A DNA stretch of 31,322 nucleotides, taken from the NCBI GenBank assembly GCA_002351725.1, contig DEHD01000001.1, positions 6,574 through 37,895 of the forward strand. The letters run 5' to 3'. Origin of the DNA: Prevotella sp. UBA2809. Its GTDB lineage: Bacteria; Bacteroidota; Bacteroidia; Bacteroidales; Bacteroidaceae. The stretch's first letter is position 1. Every line of letters starts with the position of its first letter. Under the pieces are notes generated by a model, which made no database searches, was not told the DNA's origin, and was given only the letters and a program-made list of their open reading frames with translations. Positions 20,274 to 29,116 of this stretch are shown here, piece by piece. A program made the position numbers and the translations under genes.

Positions 20274-22345
20274 CACGATGGATGAAGGGACTTATTAACA
20301 CGCGACTTATCATAATAGCACTGGCTGTGCTGGTCATAGCCAGCTGCAGCAAACAGAAAAAGGCAGAGTCGGCCGGTATCTACGATTATCATGAGACCGA
20401 AGGATTTACGCGTGCCGACTCGATAATCGACAAGTTGAGCGACTTGCGCGACTACGACTTGATGCTGCGAGCCACCGACAGTCTGTATAAGAAGGGTGAA
20501 CTGTCTAAATCAAAATACATTTTCTACAGCACAGTTACACTGAACCTGCTCAACCAGCAGCTTACATCGCTTAAGCTATACTACCAGTTAGACACACTTG
20601 ACCTGAGGGAGATAAAAACTCAAACCGATATAGAATCGTACGTTTACTCGTACAACAACTACATACGCATGCTGTGCGACATGCGCCGATACGACCGTGC
20701 ACTGCGAGAGGTTAACAAAGCCGACCAACGACTGAAGTGGATAGGCTACACCACATTTACCGAGCATCACGACATAGCACAGATTACAGGCGAGAGTCAG
20801 CTGTATATGGGACAGGAAGATTCGGCTGCCATCAGCTTCCAGCGATCGCTTAACGGCATACACAAGCGACTGGTTAACCACCACAACCCGCTCGACCTGC
20901 GCGAATGCCAGAAAACAATGAACGCCATTGCCAAGTGCTACATGCACAAAGGTCTGTTCTACAAGGTTGACCGATGGATAAAGATACAGGATTCGCTTTA
21001 CGTTATGGCACAGAACTATCCTGAGCCCGACTCGGTATATCTTGACGAAATGCAGGCCGAGATAAACTACAGCAAGGCTCTGCTGGCAATAAAGCAAGGC
21101 AAGAAAGATGTAGCCGAGAAAGCCTACAAATTGTACAAGCAGACCAACACCGCCAAGACGCTTTATAACATTGTAAACGACAACGAATACTTGATGTGGT
21201 CAGGTCGCTATGCCGAAGCTGCACGTAACTTTGAGCGGCTCGATGAGTTTCTGCTTACAAACGGATACAAATGCGATCTTGAGAACATCGGCCGATATAT
21301 GATACCTAAATATAGTGCAAACATGTTGGCAGGCCGACGCGATTCGGCCATAAAAGTAGCTAACGTAATATCAGAATATTACAACCAGGCACTGACCGAC
21401 CAGAAGATAAACGATGCCGACCTGCTGACGATGGTTTACGACACCGAAGGCAAGGAACGACAGTTAGTCGAGAAAGAAGCAGAGTTGTCGCACCAGCGAC
21501 TGCTGGCTGTAGGCGTCATCACAATTCTCGTTGTGATATTCTTCTACTTTTACGCCATCACCCGCAGCAAGGCCTACAAGAAACTCGACGACACCAACAA
21601 GCAGCTGAAGCTGGCCAACCAGCGCGCCGAGGAGTCGAACCGCATCAAGTCGAAGTTCATCAAGCAGATATCCCACGAGGTGCGCACACCGCTGAATGTG
21701 TTGTCGGGCTTCACACAGGTACTGGCCAATAAGGACATCGAGATTGACAGCAACGAACTGCAGCTGATTAGTCAGAAAATAGTTGAAAACAGCGAGCGCA
21801 TAACCAGTCTGGTTGACAAGATGCTCGACCTGAGTCTCGTCAACGCCGATGCCGACATAGAGTGCAACGACTTTATAACCCCAGCCAACATAGCCGATAA
21901 TGCAATAAAGCTGAGCGGTATAAACAAGGCACGCCATCTGGTGCTTGAGCTACAAGAGGAGTCCGAGGCCGAAGTTACACATATACACACAAACCTGAAG
22001 GCTGCCGTTAAGGCTCTGGCCATGCTGCTCGACAATGCAATGAAGTTTACCCACCCGTTGGCATTCAAGGGTGCCGCACCAGACAACAAGGCGCGCGTAA
22101 CTATCATCATCGGCATGAGTGACAACAAGGTTACATTTACTGTTGAGGACACCGGTATAGGCATACCTGCATATCAGGCAGAGAACATATTTACCGAGTT
22201 TGTACAGCTTGACGAGTACACCGACGGAACAGGTATCGGTTTGTCGATAGCACGTTCGCTGGCTCGACACATGAATGGTAATGTAGAACTTGACACTAGC
22301 TATACAGGCGGAGCGAGATTTATAATGACGCTACCGCTTATATAA
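20270..22345 (+). CDS. Sensor histidine kinase with lipobox and TPR-like periplasmic domain
   Basis: 691 aa. The first 26 residues form a lipoprotein-type signal ending IASC (Cys26). Residues 40-400 are helical, TPR-like, and probably periplasmic. One transmembrane helix is at about 412-432. HisKA follows with KQISHEVRTPLN (phospho-acceptor His469), then HATPase: DNAMKF (N589), EDTGIGIP (627-632) and GTGIGLS (653-659). There is no receiver or DNA-binding domain and no response regulator gene in the window. It is the third gene of the lipid A operon, coupled by ATGA, so it may sense envelope stress and control that pathway through a distant regulator. Confidence 0.85.
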   Translation: MTRWMKGLINTRLIIIALAVLVIASCSKQKKAESAGIYDYHETEGFTRADSIIDKLSDLRDYDLMLRATDSLYKKGELSKSKYIFYSTVTLNLLNQQLTSLKLYYQLDTLDLREIKTQTDIESYVYSYNNYIRMLCDMRRYDRALREVNKADQRLKWIGYTTFTEHHDIAQITGESQLYMGQEDSAAISFQRSLNGIHKRLVNHHNPLDLRECQKTMNAIAKCYMHKGLFYKVDRWIKIQDSLYVMAQNYPEPDSVYLDEMQAEINYSKALLAIKQGKKDVAEKAYKLYKQTNTAKTLYNIVNDNEYLMWSGRYAEAARNFERLDEFLLTNGYKCDLENIGRYMIPKYSANMLAGRRDSAIKVANVISEYYNQALTDQKINDADLLTMVYDTEGKERQLVEKEAELSHQRLLAVGVITILVVIFFYFYAITRSKAYKKLDDTNKQLKLANQRAEESNRIKSKFIKQISHEVRTPLNVLSGFTQVLANKDIEIDSNELQLISQKIVENSERITSLVDKMLDLSLVNADADIECNDFITPANIADNAIKLSGINKARHLVLELQEESEAEVTHIHTNLKAAVKALAMLLDNAMKFTHPLAFKGAAPDNKARVTIIIGMSDNKVTFTVEDTGIGIPAYQAENIFTEFVQLDEYTDGTGIGLSIARSLARHMNGNVELDTSYTGGARFIMTLPLI

Positions 22346-22363
22346 GGTAATACGCAAATGGGA

Positions 22364-22391
22364 GGGGCGGATCGTTTAAAACGTCCGCCCC
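22364..22391. terminator. GC-rich hairpin between convergent genes
   Basis: GGGGCGGA (22364-22371) and TCCGCCCC (22384-22391), with an inner CGTTT/AAACG that lengthens the stem. No T-run follows on either strand. It most likely protects or ends the transcripts meeting here. Confidence 0.5.
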
Positions 22392-22465
22392 ACACTGTCA
22401 AAAAAAATTAATGGACTGATAGTTCTTTTCTTCGTTCTAAAGTTAGTTTCTTATTGATTGCGATG

Positions 22466-22473
22466 CAAAGGTA
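22466..22473 (-). promoter_or_regulatory. Orphan -7 box pointing left
   Basis: TACCTTTG followed by C on the minus strand, with no clean -33 TTTG. Only about 95 nt lie between it and the GC-rich hairpin, and no gene starts there. It may drive a short RNA or be a chance match. Confidence 0.35.
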
Positions 22474-22568
22474 CGCATAAAAACCGAAATACCGAAATAA
22501 GTTTTTAGGTTTTTACAAATGTTAACCATTTTATTGATTCAAATCAGTTTTTCGGCACAATATCGGCT

Positions 22569-23309
22569 TTAATCGAGCAAAATTGGTCCATTTCCACCTC
22601 CAATGTTAACATCAACCGAACGACTAATTGCTGCCGTAATAAATGCTTTTGCCTTGCTCACCGCATCCTGAATATTGCATCCAAGAGCCAAGTTTGATGC
22701 CATGGCCGACGACAGAGTACACCCCGTGCCGTGCAAATTCCGGGTTACTATGCGCTCGGTAGAATATTCCATCTTGGTGCCATCTGGCAGATGCAGCACA
22801 TCGGTCATCACATCGCCATCGGCATGCCCGCCCTTCAGCAGATAAGTATATGGACTCAAGATAATACCAAGTCGTGCTGCCTCAGGCAGATTGGGAGTGA
22901 TGAGCGTGCAGAGCGGAAACAGATGGGTGGTGATATACTTTATGGCATCGGGCTGCATAAGACAGAAGCCGCTTGTTGACACCATCACCGGATCGTAGAC
23001 CACAGGCACAGGATGCTGCTGCAGATAGGGTTTCAACTCTTCTACTATCGCCTCAGCCACATCCTTATTAGGAATCATACCTATCTTTATCGCCGCAGGC
23101 TTAAGGTCGGTTAGCACCGCATCTATCTGCGATGCAACCACGCCAGCAGGCACAGCCAACGATGCATGCACACCTAAGGTATTCTGCGAGGTGATAGATG
23201 TTATTACTGTGGCACCATAGCAACCGTGTGCCGTAATGGTTTTAAGGTCTTGCTGGATACCGGCACCTGCCGATGAGTCGCTGCCAGCTATTGTCAATAC
23301 TACTTCCAT
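22569..23309 (-). CDS. thiD: Hydroxymethylpyrimidine / phosphomethylpyrimidine kinase
   Basis: 246 aa, ribokinase-like fold. It phosphorylates HMP twice to HMP-PP for thiamine assembly. The N-terminal TIAGSDSSAGAGIQQDLKT is the substrate site of ThiD, DPVMVSTSG is the mid-protein motif, and NLHGTGCTLSSAMASNLA near residue 190 is the anion-hole/catalytic segment with the Cys/Gly loop. Length is slightly below the usual 260-270. It is the last gene of the thi operon, overlapping the ThiE-like paralogue before it by 10 nt. The start at ATG 23309 gives the standard N-terminus. Confidence 0.93.
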   Translation of the reverse strand: MEVVLTIAGSDSSAGAGIQQDLKTITAHGCYGATVITSITSQNTLGVHASLAVPAGVVASQIDAVLTDLKPAAIKIGMIPNKDVAEAIVEELKPYLQQHPVPVVYDPVMVSTSGFCLMQPDAIKYITTHLFPLCTLITPNLPEAARLGIILSPYTYLLKGGHADGDVMTDVLHLPDGTKMEYSTERIVTRNLHGTGCTLSSAMASNLALGCNIQDAVSKAKAFITAAISRSVDVNIGGGNGPILLD

Positions 23310-23863
23310 GCGTCGCCGAGAATCATGGCTCCTCCGAAGCCCATTTTTAAAACATCGTCTATCTTATCGAAAGTAACGCCGCCCAGCGCCATAACACGCT
23401 CGTCTATCAGTCCCTGCCTACGAGCCTCAGCTATCTGTTCGGCAGTAAATGCCGAATTGTAACCGGGCTTTGAAATGCTGTCAAAAATAGGACTAAGACT
23501 CATATAGACATAAGGTTTACGGCGGCATTCAGCCAAAAAGTCCAGTGAGTGGCACGATATGCTTACAGCCCCTTTATATCCCTTGGGCGGCTGTGCATTG
23601 CGGCTATTCAGGTGAATGCCGCGCAGATTATACTTCACAGCCAGCTTAAAGCAATCGTGCAGCACAAGGCGTGGATAAAGTTCTGAGGGCAGTGTCTGGA
23701 TAAGGCGCTGAAGCTTTGCAAGCTGTTCGAGACTGGCAAGGTTATCTGCCCTATCCAGCGGTTTGCGGATATGTACTATATCCGCAGTACCGCTAGACAG
23801 CAGTTGGGCTATCCGTTCAGCCTCGCCCTCGAAAAAAAATGGTTGAGTAATTACTATTATCAT
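23300..23863 (-). CDS. ThiE/TenI-family paralogue
   Basis: 187 aa from ATG 23863 (MIIVITQPFFF), chosen because upstream in-frame starts lie inside thiH. It is a TIM-barrel protein of the thiamine phosphate synthase/TenI superfamily: VHIRKPLDR, LHDCFKLA, GIHLNSRN, SISCHSLDFL, SLSPIFDSISKPGY and ALGGVTFDKIDDVLKMG. It differs from the full ThiE in this operon in lacking the HLGKNDMP-type pyrophosphate segment. A TenI-like (thiazole tautomerase) or regulatory role is therefore more likely than a second synthase. It overlaps thiH at its start and thiD at its end. Confidence 0.75.
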   Translation of the reverse strand: MIIVITQPFFFEGEAERIAQLLSSGTADIVHIRKPLDRADNLASLEQLAKLQRLIQTLPSELYPRLVLHDCFKLAVKYNLRGIHLNSRNAQPPKGYKGAVSISCHSLDFLAECRRKPYVYMSLSPIFDSISKPGYNSAFTAEQIAEARRQGLIDERVMALGGVTFDKIDDVLKMGFGGAMILGDAWK

Positions 23864-24993
23864 ACACACTTGCGAAACATATCGAACGATGCATCCCAAT
23901 CCTTCCAAACAGGCTCGCGGCCCAGTTCCTTCAATCGGGCGTTTATCACCTTAGCCGTGCGCTCATCGCTTACAGTAAACTGCTCAAGCGCCTGCGGATA
24001 GGTATGGTATCCGCCAGGATTAACATGGCTTTCGGCCGACATGGTTGTAACGCCAAGTGTACACATATTATCGCGTATGTAGGCAGGCTCGCGTGTAGAG
24101 TAAGATATGTCGACGTCGTGGTCGAAGATACGCATGGCAAACGTGGCCTGAGCCAACTCGCGATCGGTCATAAAACAGTTAGGCTGGAATCCCTCGTTTT
24201 GTGCAGGGCGCATACGGGGGAAGTTGATGGAGTACTTGGTGCGCCAGTAGTGTTTCTGCAGATAGCGCAGGTGATGGGCCATCATGGTTACATCGGTGCG
24301 CCACTCTTTTTCCAGTCCTATCAGCACGCCCATACCTATTGAGTGTACCCCAGCCTGCCCCATACGGTCGAATCCGTCGCAGCGCCACTCAAAGCGGCTC
24401 TTCATGCCTCGGGGATGATACAGCTGGTAATGCTCGCGGTTATAGGTTTCCTGAAAGCATATCACACCGTTCAGTCCGTGGTGAGTAAGCTCGCGATACT
24501 CCTCCATCTTAAGCGGCATAACCTCTATCTTTATGTTCGAGAAATATCGCTTGGCTATGTCGATGGCCTTGGCCAGATAAGGCACACCCGCCTTGGCAGG
24601 ATTCTCGCCGGTTACCAGCAGGATATTCTCGAATGGAGCAAGCTTTTTAATCGCTTTATACTCGTCTTCAATCTGCTCGGGAGTGAGGATTGTGCGCGCC
24701 ATGGGATTCTCGCGATGGAAACCGCAGTACACGCACGAGTTACTGCACGAGTTGGTAATGTAGAGCGGAATGAACATCGACATGGTTCTACCGAAACGCT
24801 CTTCGGTATATCGGCGCGACAGACGTGCCATCTGCTCCAGATAAGGTTCGGCTGCTGGCGAGAGCAGAGCCATAAAGTCGTTAACATCGCAACGACTCTT
24901 GCTCAGCGCACGGCGCACATCGGCATCGGTCATCGATGCAATACGTTGGGTTGTCTCATCCCAGCTAATGTTTTTTAGTTCGTCTGAAAACAT
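23860..24993 (-). CDS. thiH: 2-iminoacetate synthase (radical SAM tyrosine lyase)
   Basis: 377 aa. Splits tyrosine to dehydroglycine (2-iminoacetate) and p-cresol for thiazole synthesis, the anaerobic route used instead of ThiO. The radical SAM cluster motif is Cys83-xxx-Cys87-xx-Cys90 (NSCSNSCVYCGF). Further conserved parts are LLVTGENPAKAGV and GVICFQETYNREHYQLYHP. It is oxygen-sensitive, in line with an anaerobe. The gap to thiF is only 3 nt, and its stop overlaps the next gene's ATG. Confidence 0.94.
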   Translation of the reverse strand: MFSDELKNISWDETTQRIASMTDADVRRALSKSRCDVNDFMALLSPAAEPYLEQMARLSRRYTEERFGRTMSMFIPLYITNSCSNSCVYCGFHRENPMARTILTPEQIEDEYKAIKKLAPFENILLVTGENPAKAGVPYLAKAIDIAKRYFSNIKIEVMPLKMEEYRELTHHGLNGVICFQETYNREHYQLYHPRGMKSRFEWRCDGFDRMGQAGVHSIGMGVLIGLEKEWRTDVTMMAHHLRYLQKHYWRTKYSINFPRMRPAQNEGFQPNCFMTDRELAQATFAMRIFDHDVDISYSTREPAYIRDNMCTLGVTTMSAESHVNPGGYHTYPQALEQFTVSDERTAKVINARLKELGREPVWKDWDASFDMFRKCV

Positions 24994-24996
24994 TTT

Positions 24997-25797
24997 CTAT
25001 TTTGATTTACAGGGTTGAAATGCATATTCCTTTAGTTCGCGTATAGAGGGATTAGCACCGCATAGATCGCAATCAGTGCGATGCGGGAAATCAAAGCGGT
25101 TCCACTGCATGCTAAGTGCATCGAAGGTAAGCATACTGTTGGTGAGCAACAGCCCTACTCCAGCCAAGTATTTTATACACTCAGTGGCCTGAACGGTGCC
25201 AAGCATGCCGGCTATAGAGCCAAGCACACCTACCATAGCACAAGTCTCAACATCCTTCTTTGCCGGAGGTTCTGGAAACAGGCATCGGTAACAAGCCGAG
25301 CCGGGCACATGCGTCATCAGCTGTCCGCTGTATCTGTTTATCCCGCCCATCGAGAAAGCCTTTTCCAGCATCACACATGCATCGTTTACCAGATACTTAG
25401 TGGCAAAATTATCGGTGCCGTCGATGATGAAGTCGTACGGACGGATAAGGTCTAAGGCGTTCTGCTCGCTCAGGTAGCACTCGTAGGTTTCTACCTTCAC
25501 ATCGGGGTTAATGGCAATAATGCGTTCCTTGGCCACTTCTACCTTCGGACGTCCCACATCGGGCGTGCTGTGCAGCACCTGCCTCTGCAGATTGGTTATG
25601 CTAACGGTGTCGCCATCAACGATGCCGATGGTGCCCACACCCGCAGCAGCCAAATAGAGCGCCACGGGCGAGCCCAAGCCACCAGCGCCGACAAGCAGCA
25701 CCTTCGACTGTAACAGCCGTTGCTGAGCCTCAGCACCAAAGCCGTCGAGCACTAAATGGCGATTGTATCGCTGACGTTGTTCGCGTGTCAGTTCCAT
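24997..25797 (-). CDS. thiF: ThiS adenylyltransferase (HesA/MoeB/ThiF family)
   Basis: 266 aa from ATG 25797. Activates the C-terminal Gly of ThiS by adenylation before sulfur loading. The nucleotide loop is GAGGLGSP (37-44), followed by IGIVDGDTVSITNLQRQ. Zinc-binding Cys pairs are ACYRC and DCDLC. Asp of IIDGTDN is in place. There is no rhodanese domain, so a separate sulfur donor is needed. It lies between thiC and thiH; 20 nt separate it from thiC. Confidence 0.93.
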   Translation of the reverse strand: MELTREQRQRYNRHLVLDGFGAEAQQRLLQSKVLLVGAGGLGSPVALYLAAAGVGTIGIVDGDTVSITNLQRQVLHSTPDVGRPKVEVAKERIIAINPDVKVETYECYLSEQNALDLIRPYDFIIDGTDNFATKYLVNDACVMLEKAFSMGGINRYSGQLMTHVPGSACYRCLFPEPPAKKDVETCAMVGVLGSIAGMLGTVQATECIKYLAGVGLLLTNSMLTFDALSMQWNRFDFPHRTDCDLCGANPSIRELKEYAFQPCKSK

Positions 25798-25817
25798 CAA
25801 TGTTTAATGTTTAGTGT

Positions 25818-27404
25818 TCAACGTTTAATCCTCCTCAGGTCGTGTGTAAGCTTGGCAGCACAGAAGTCAGGACCGCACATTGTGCAGTACTCGCCATCGG
25901 TATGCCCTGCCTCCTCGAAATACTGCAGAGCTCTTTCAGGGTCGAGCGAGAGATGGAACTGGTCGCGCCAGCGGAATTCAAAGCGAGCCTTCGACAGAGC
26001 ATTGTCGCGTACGGTAGCACCGGGATGTCCCTTCGCCAAATCGGCTGCATGGGCTGCTATCTTATAGGCAATGATTCCCGCGCGTACATCTTCCTTATTT
26101 GGCAGTGCAAGGTGCTCCTTAGGAGTTACGTAGCACAGCATGGCAGTACCAAGCCAGGCAATCTGAGCTCCACCTATTGCACTTGTTATATGGTCGTAGC
26201 CAGGAGCGATATCGGTAACAATCGGGCCAAGTGTATAGAACGGAGCCTCGTGACACTTGTCGAGCTGGCGCTCCATATTCTCACGTATCTTATGCATCGG
26301 CACATGTCCGGGGCCCTCAATGAATGCCTGCACATTCTTATCCCACGCCCTAAGCACAAGCTCGCCCATAGTGTCAAGCTCGGCAAACTGGGCTGCATCG
26401 TTGGCATCGGCAGTACATCCTGGGCGCAAGCCGTCGCCAAGACTCAAGGCAACATCGTAGCGCGCTACTATATCGCAGATATCATCAAAATGTTCATACA
26501 GGAAACTCTCCTTGTCGTGTATCAGGCACCATTTGCTCATAATACTACCGCCACGACTAACAATACCGCACAGACGGCTATCGGCCAGATGAACATTGTG
26601 GCGACGGATGCCGGCGTGGATAGTGAAGTAGTCAACACCCTGCTCGCACTGCTCAATCAATGTGTCGCGATACACCTCCCACGACAGATTATCTACTTTT
26701 CCATTAACCTTCTCCAGTGCCTGATAAATAGGCACTGTGCCTACTGGTACAGGACTGTTACGCAGAATCCATTCGCGGGTTTCGTGGATATTGTTTCCGG
26801 TTGACAGGTCCATTACGGTATCACCACCCCACTTGCACGACCATACCGACTTATCAACCTCCTCATCAATGCTCGATGTGGTAGCCGAATTGCCTATATT
26901 GGTATTGATTTTCACAGCAAAGTTACGACCGATAATCATCGGTTCGCTCTCAGGGTGATTTATGTTGGCAGGTATCACTGCACGTCCGCGGGCAATCTCT
27001 TCGCGAACATATTCGGGAGTAATGTGGCTCTTTATGCCTAAGCTCTCGCAGTTCATGTTTTCACGAATGGCTACATACTCCATCTCAGGTGTTATGATGC
27101 CAGCCTTGGCGCATGCTATCTGGGTTACAGGCTGACCAGCTTTGGCGCGATTGTCAATCCACTGTTGGCGCATGGCAGGCAGACCTTTCTTCAGGTCTAC
27201 CTTATAATCGGGGTCGGTATACGGACCACTGGTGTCGTAGATGTAAACAGGCTCGTTAGGCTCCATGTGTGGTATGCCGTGCTCGTCGCGTGTAACGGTG
27301 GGAGTAAGGTTTACTTTTATCATACCTACTCGCACATCTGGATACAGTTTGCCCTGCATGTACGCTTTCTCTCTCTGGGCGTAAGCTTTATGATCGTTAA
27401 TCAT
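25818..27404 (-). CDS. thiC: Phosphomethylpyrimidine synthase
   Basis: 528 aa. Converts aminoimidazole ribotide to HMP-P with SAM. The C-terminal iron-sulfur motif CTMCGPDFC (C-x2-C-x4-C) is present. Other landmarks are SRGGSIMSKWC, IEGPGHVPMHKI, YTLGPIVTDIAPGYDHITSA and GAQIAWLGTAMLCYVTPKEH. It is shorter than the E. coli enzyme (about 630) because the N-terminal extension is missing, which is normal in many bacteria. The product feeds ThiD in the same operon. Confidence 0.95.
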   Translation of the reverse strand: MINDHKAYAQREKAYMQGKLYPDVRVGMIKVNLTPTVTRDEHGIPHMEPNEPVYIYDTSGPYTDPDYKVDLKKGLPAMRQQWIDNRAKAGQPVTQIACAKAGIITPEMEYVAIRENMNCESLGIKSHITPEYVREEIARGRAVIPANINHPESEPMIIGRNFAVKINTNIGNSATTSSIDEEVDKSVWSCKWGGDTVMDLSTGNNIHETREWILRNSPVPVGTVPIYQALEKVNGKVDNLSWEVYRDTLIEQCEQGVDYFTIHAGIRRHNVHLADSRLCGIVSRGGSIMSKWCLIHDKESFLYEHFDDICDIVARYDVALSLGDGLRPGCTADANDAAQFAELDTMGELVLRAWDKNVQAFIEGPGHVPMHKIRENMERQLDKCHEAPFYTLGPIVTDIAPGYDHITSAIGGAQIAWLGTAMLCYVTPKEHLALPNKEDVRAGIIAYKIAAHAADLAKGHPGATVRDNALSKARFEFRWRDQFHLSLDPERALQYFEEAGHTDGEYCTMCGPDFCAAKLTHDLRRIKR

Positions 27405-27428
27405 ACATTAAAGATTAATCATTAAACA

Positions 27429-28202
27429 TTAAACATTTAAGAACGCGGTTAGGGGACTTGAGGCTTCGGCGCTATCGGCGATGGCTCCAAGACCAGCCTC
27501 AAAGGCCCGACGACCAGCTATTACTGCCTGACGGAAGGCATCGGCCATAGCCACAGGATCGCCAGCCACGGCAATCGCAGTATTCACCAGTACGCAGTCG
27601 GCACCCATCTCCATAGCCTCAGCAGCATGACTGGGCGCACCAATGCCGGCATCAACCACTACGGGCACAGTGGCCTGGTCGATTATTATCTGCAGGAAGT
27701 CCTTCATGCGCAGACCTTTGTTAGTACCTATTGGTGCAGCTAGTGGCATCACGGTTGCCGCACCAGCCTCCTCAAGATGTTTGCACAGTGTTGGATCGGC
27801 CTGACAATAAGGCAGCACTACAAATCCAAGTTTCGCCAATTGTTCGGTAGCTTTAAGAGTCTCAACTGAATCGGGCAAAAGATAGCGTGGATCGGGATGA
27901 ATCTCAAGCTTAAGCCAGTTGGTTCCGAAAGCCTCGCGTGCCATCTGAGCTGCAAACACAGCCTCCTCGGCATTACGCACTCCCGATGTGTTTGGCAACA
28001 GCTGTATCTTTTTGTTCTGGGTGATGTGTGTAAGCAGGTCGTCGTTCTCGTCGTCCAGCTCAACACGCTTCATCGCAACTGTTACCATTTCTGTTCCTGA
28101 AACATCGATGGCACGAGCCATAAGTTCGTTGTTATTGAACTTACCTGTGCCTAAAAACAAGCGTGAGTTGAACTCACGCCCAGCAATTACTAATTTACTC
28201 AT
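27429..28202 (-). CDS. thiG: Thiazole synthase
   Basis: 257 aa TIM barrel. Joins dehydroglycine (from ThiH), DXP and ThiS-thiocarboxylate sulfur into the thiazole phosphate. The Schiff-base Lys98 lies in GTNWLKLEI. Other landmarks are LLPNTSGVRNAEEAV, DAGIGAPSHAAEAMEMGADCVLVNTAIA and the family N-terminus LVIAGREFNSRLFLGTGK. It overlaps thiE by 8 nt. Full length for the family. Confidence 0.95.
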   Translation of the reverse strand: MSKLVIAGREFNSRLFLGTGKFNNNELMARAIDVSGTEMVTVAMKRVELDDENDDLLTHITQNKKIQLLPNTSGVRNAEEAVFAAQMAREAFGTNWLKLEIHPDPRYLLPDSVETLKATEQLAKLGFVVLPYCQADPTLCKHLEEAGAATVMPLAAPIGTNKGLRMKDFLQIIIDQATVPVVVDAGIGAPSHAAEAMEMGADCVLVNTAIAVAGDPVAMADAFRQAVIAGRRAFEAGLGAIADSAEASSPLTAFLNV

Positions 28203-28815
28203 GATTGATTATGTTTAATATATTCTTCATTTTCTGTGCTGGGTTGTCGGCACGCAGCACTGTGCCGCTAAGGGCAATGCCTGTTATGCCGGTGGCAAGA
28301 ATAGCGGGGATGTCATCCTCGGTAATTCCCCCTATTGCCACAATTGGTATGTTTATGTCAGCAGCCCGCATCTGGCTCACTATGCTACTATAGCCATCAA
28401 GTCCGAGTACGGGCGAGAGTTTCTTTTTGGTGGTAGTGAAACGAAACGGACCGCAACCGATGTAATCGGCCGACTGACAGTAATGCATCTTCACATCCTC
28501 AAAAGTGTTTGCAGTGCCTCCGATGATAAAGTCAGGGCCAAGAATTCTGCGAGCCTCTCTTATTGGCATATCGTTCTTACCAAGATGCACACCATCGGCT
28601 TTTATCTCGCGTACCAGTTGCACGCGATCGTCTATGACAAAAGTAGCTCCTGCCTCTCTGCACATCTGCTGTGCTTGCAAGGCTATCGGGCGCACCTCAT
28701 CATCGGTAGCATCCTTCATACGCAGCTGAATCCACTTGCATCCACCCTCAAGTGCAAGGCGGATACTATCCAGATAGCTGTAACGCTCGGTATAATGCGA
28801 AATGAACTGTAACAT
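28195..28815 (-). CDS. thiE: Thiamine phosphate synthase
   Basis: 206 aa from ATG 28815 (MLQFISHYT). Joins HMP-PP and thiazole phosphate into thiamine phosphate. Conserved parts: WIQLRMKDATDDEV, FVIDDRVQL, GVHLGKNDMP, ADYIGCGPFRFTTTKKKL and IVAIGGITEDDIP. The earlier in-frame codons overlap thiS and are not needed. It follows thiS by 5 nt and overlaps thiG by 8 nt. Confidence 0.93.
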   Translation of the reverse strand: MLQFISHYTERYSYLDSIRLALEGGCKWIQLRMKDATDDEVRPIALQAQQMCREAGATFVIDDRVQLVREIKADGVHLGKNDMPIREARRILGPDFIIGGTANTFEDVKMHYCQSADYIGCGPFRFTTTKKKLSPVLGLDGYSSIVSQMRAADINIPIVAIGGITEDDIPAILATGITGIALSGTVLRADNPAQKMKNILNIINHE

Positions 28816-28820
28816 ATGCC

Positions 28821-29018
28821 TTACCCCCCGCATGCAGCTTTGATAATAGTGATACTTGCGCCCTCTTGGAGTATTGTGTCACCCCAAGAGCTACGTGGTT
28901 TCAACTGATTATCGATGGCTATTGCCACACCATTCTGTGGCAACTGCAATTGGGCGGCAAGCTCATACAGATTTACGGCTTGCGTCTCGTGTTGTTTGTT
29001 GTTGATTGTTACTTTCAT
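28821..29018 (-). CDS. thiS: Sulfur carrier protein ThiS
   Basis: 65 aa, ubiquitin-like, from ATG 29018 (MKVTINNKQHETQAVNLYEL), ending in the required C-terminal Gly-Gly (ACGG). GGAGG lies 8 nt upstream, exactly at the 3' edge of the TPP riboswitch, which explains how the aptamer can close translation. An in-frame start further upstream would lie inside the aptamer and is rejected. First gene of the operon. Confidence 0.94.
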   Translation of the reverse strand: MKVTINNKQHETQAVNLYELAAQLQLPQNGVAIAIDNQLKPRSSWGDTILQEGASITIIKAACGG

Positions 29019-29021
29019 ATT

Positions 29022-29100
29022 TCTTTCCTCCGACGGCATTACCCGCATCAGGTTCTATGGGTATTTTCTCAGCTTCGGCACACGCCTCAGCACCCCGAAT
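29022..29100 (-). promoter_or_regulatory. TPP riboswitch (THI element)
   Basis: On the minus strand: CGGGGTGCTGAG, GCTGAGA, ACCC, GAACCTGAT, GGGTAATGCC, then GGAGG. The CTGAGA and ACCTGAT...GGGTAATGCC parts are the conserved core that binds TPP. The ribosome-binding site at 29031-29027 follows the aptamer at once, pointing to translational control of the whole thi operon. Confidence 0.95.
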
Positions 29101-29116
29101 ATTTTTATTTTCGGTG

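Noticed and set aside
19497..20276. 259-aa leftward frame over the phosphoethanolamine transferase gene
   Set aside because: Antisense shadow; all motifs are in the rightward frame.
22364..22391. Classic rho-independent terminator
   Set aside because: No T-run on either strand after the hairpin; kept only as a weak terminator or protective hairpin.
25842..26804. 320-aa rightward frame over thiC
   Set aside because: Antisense to a complete ThiC with all motifs.
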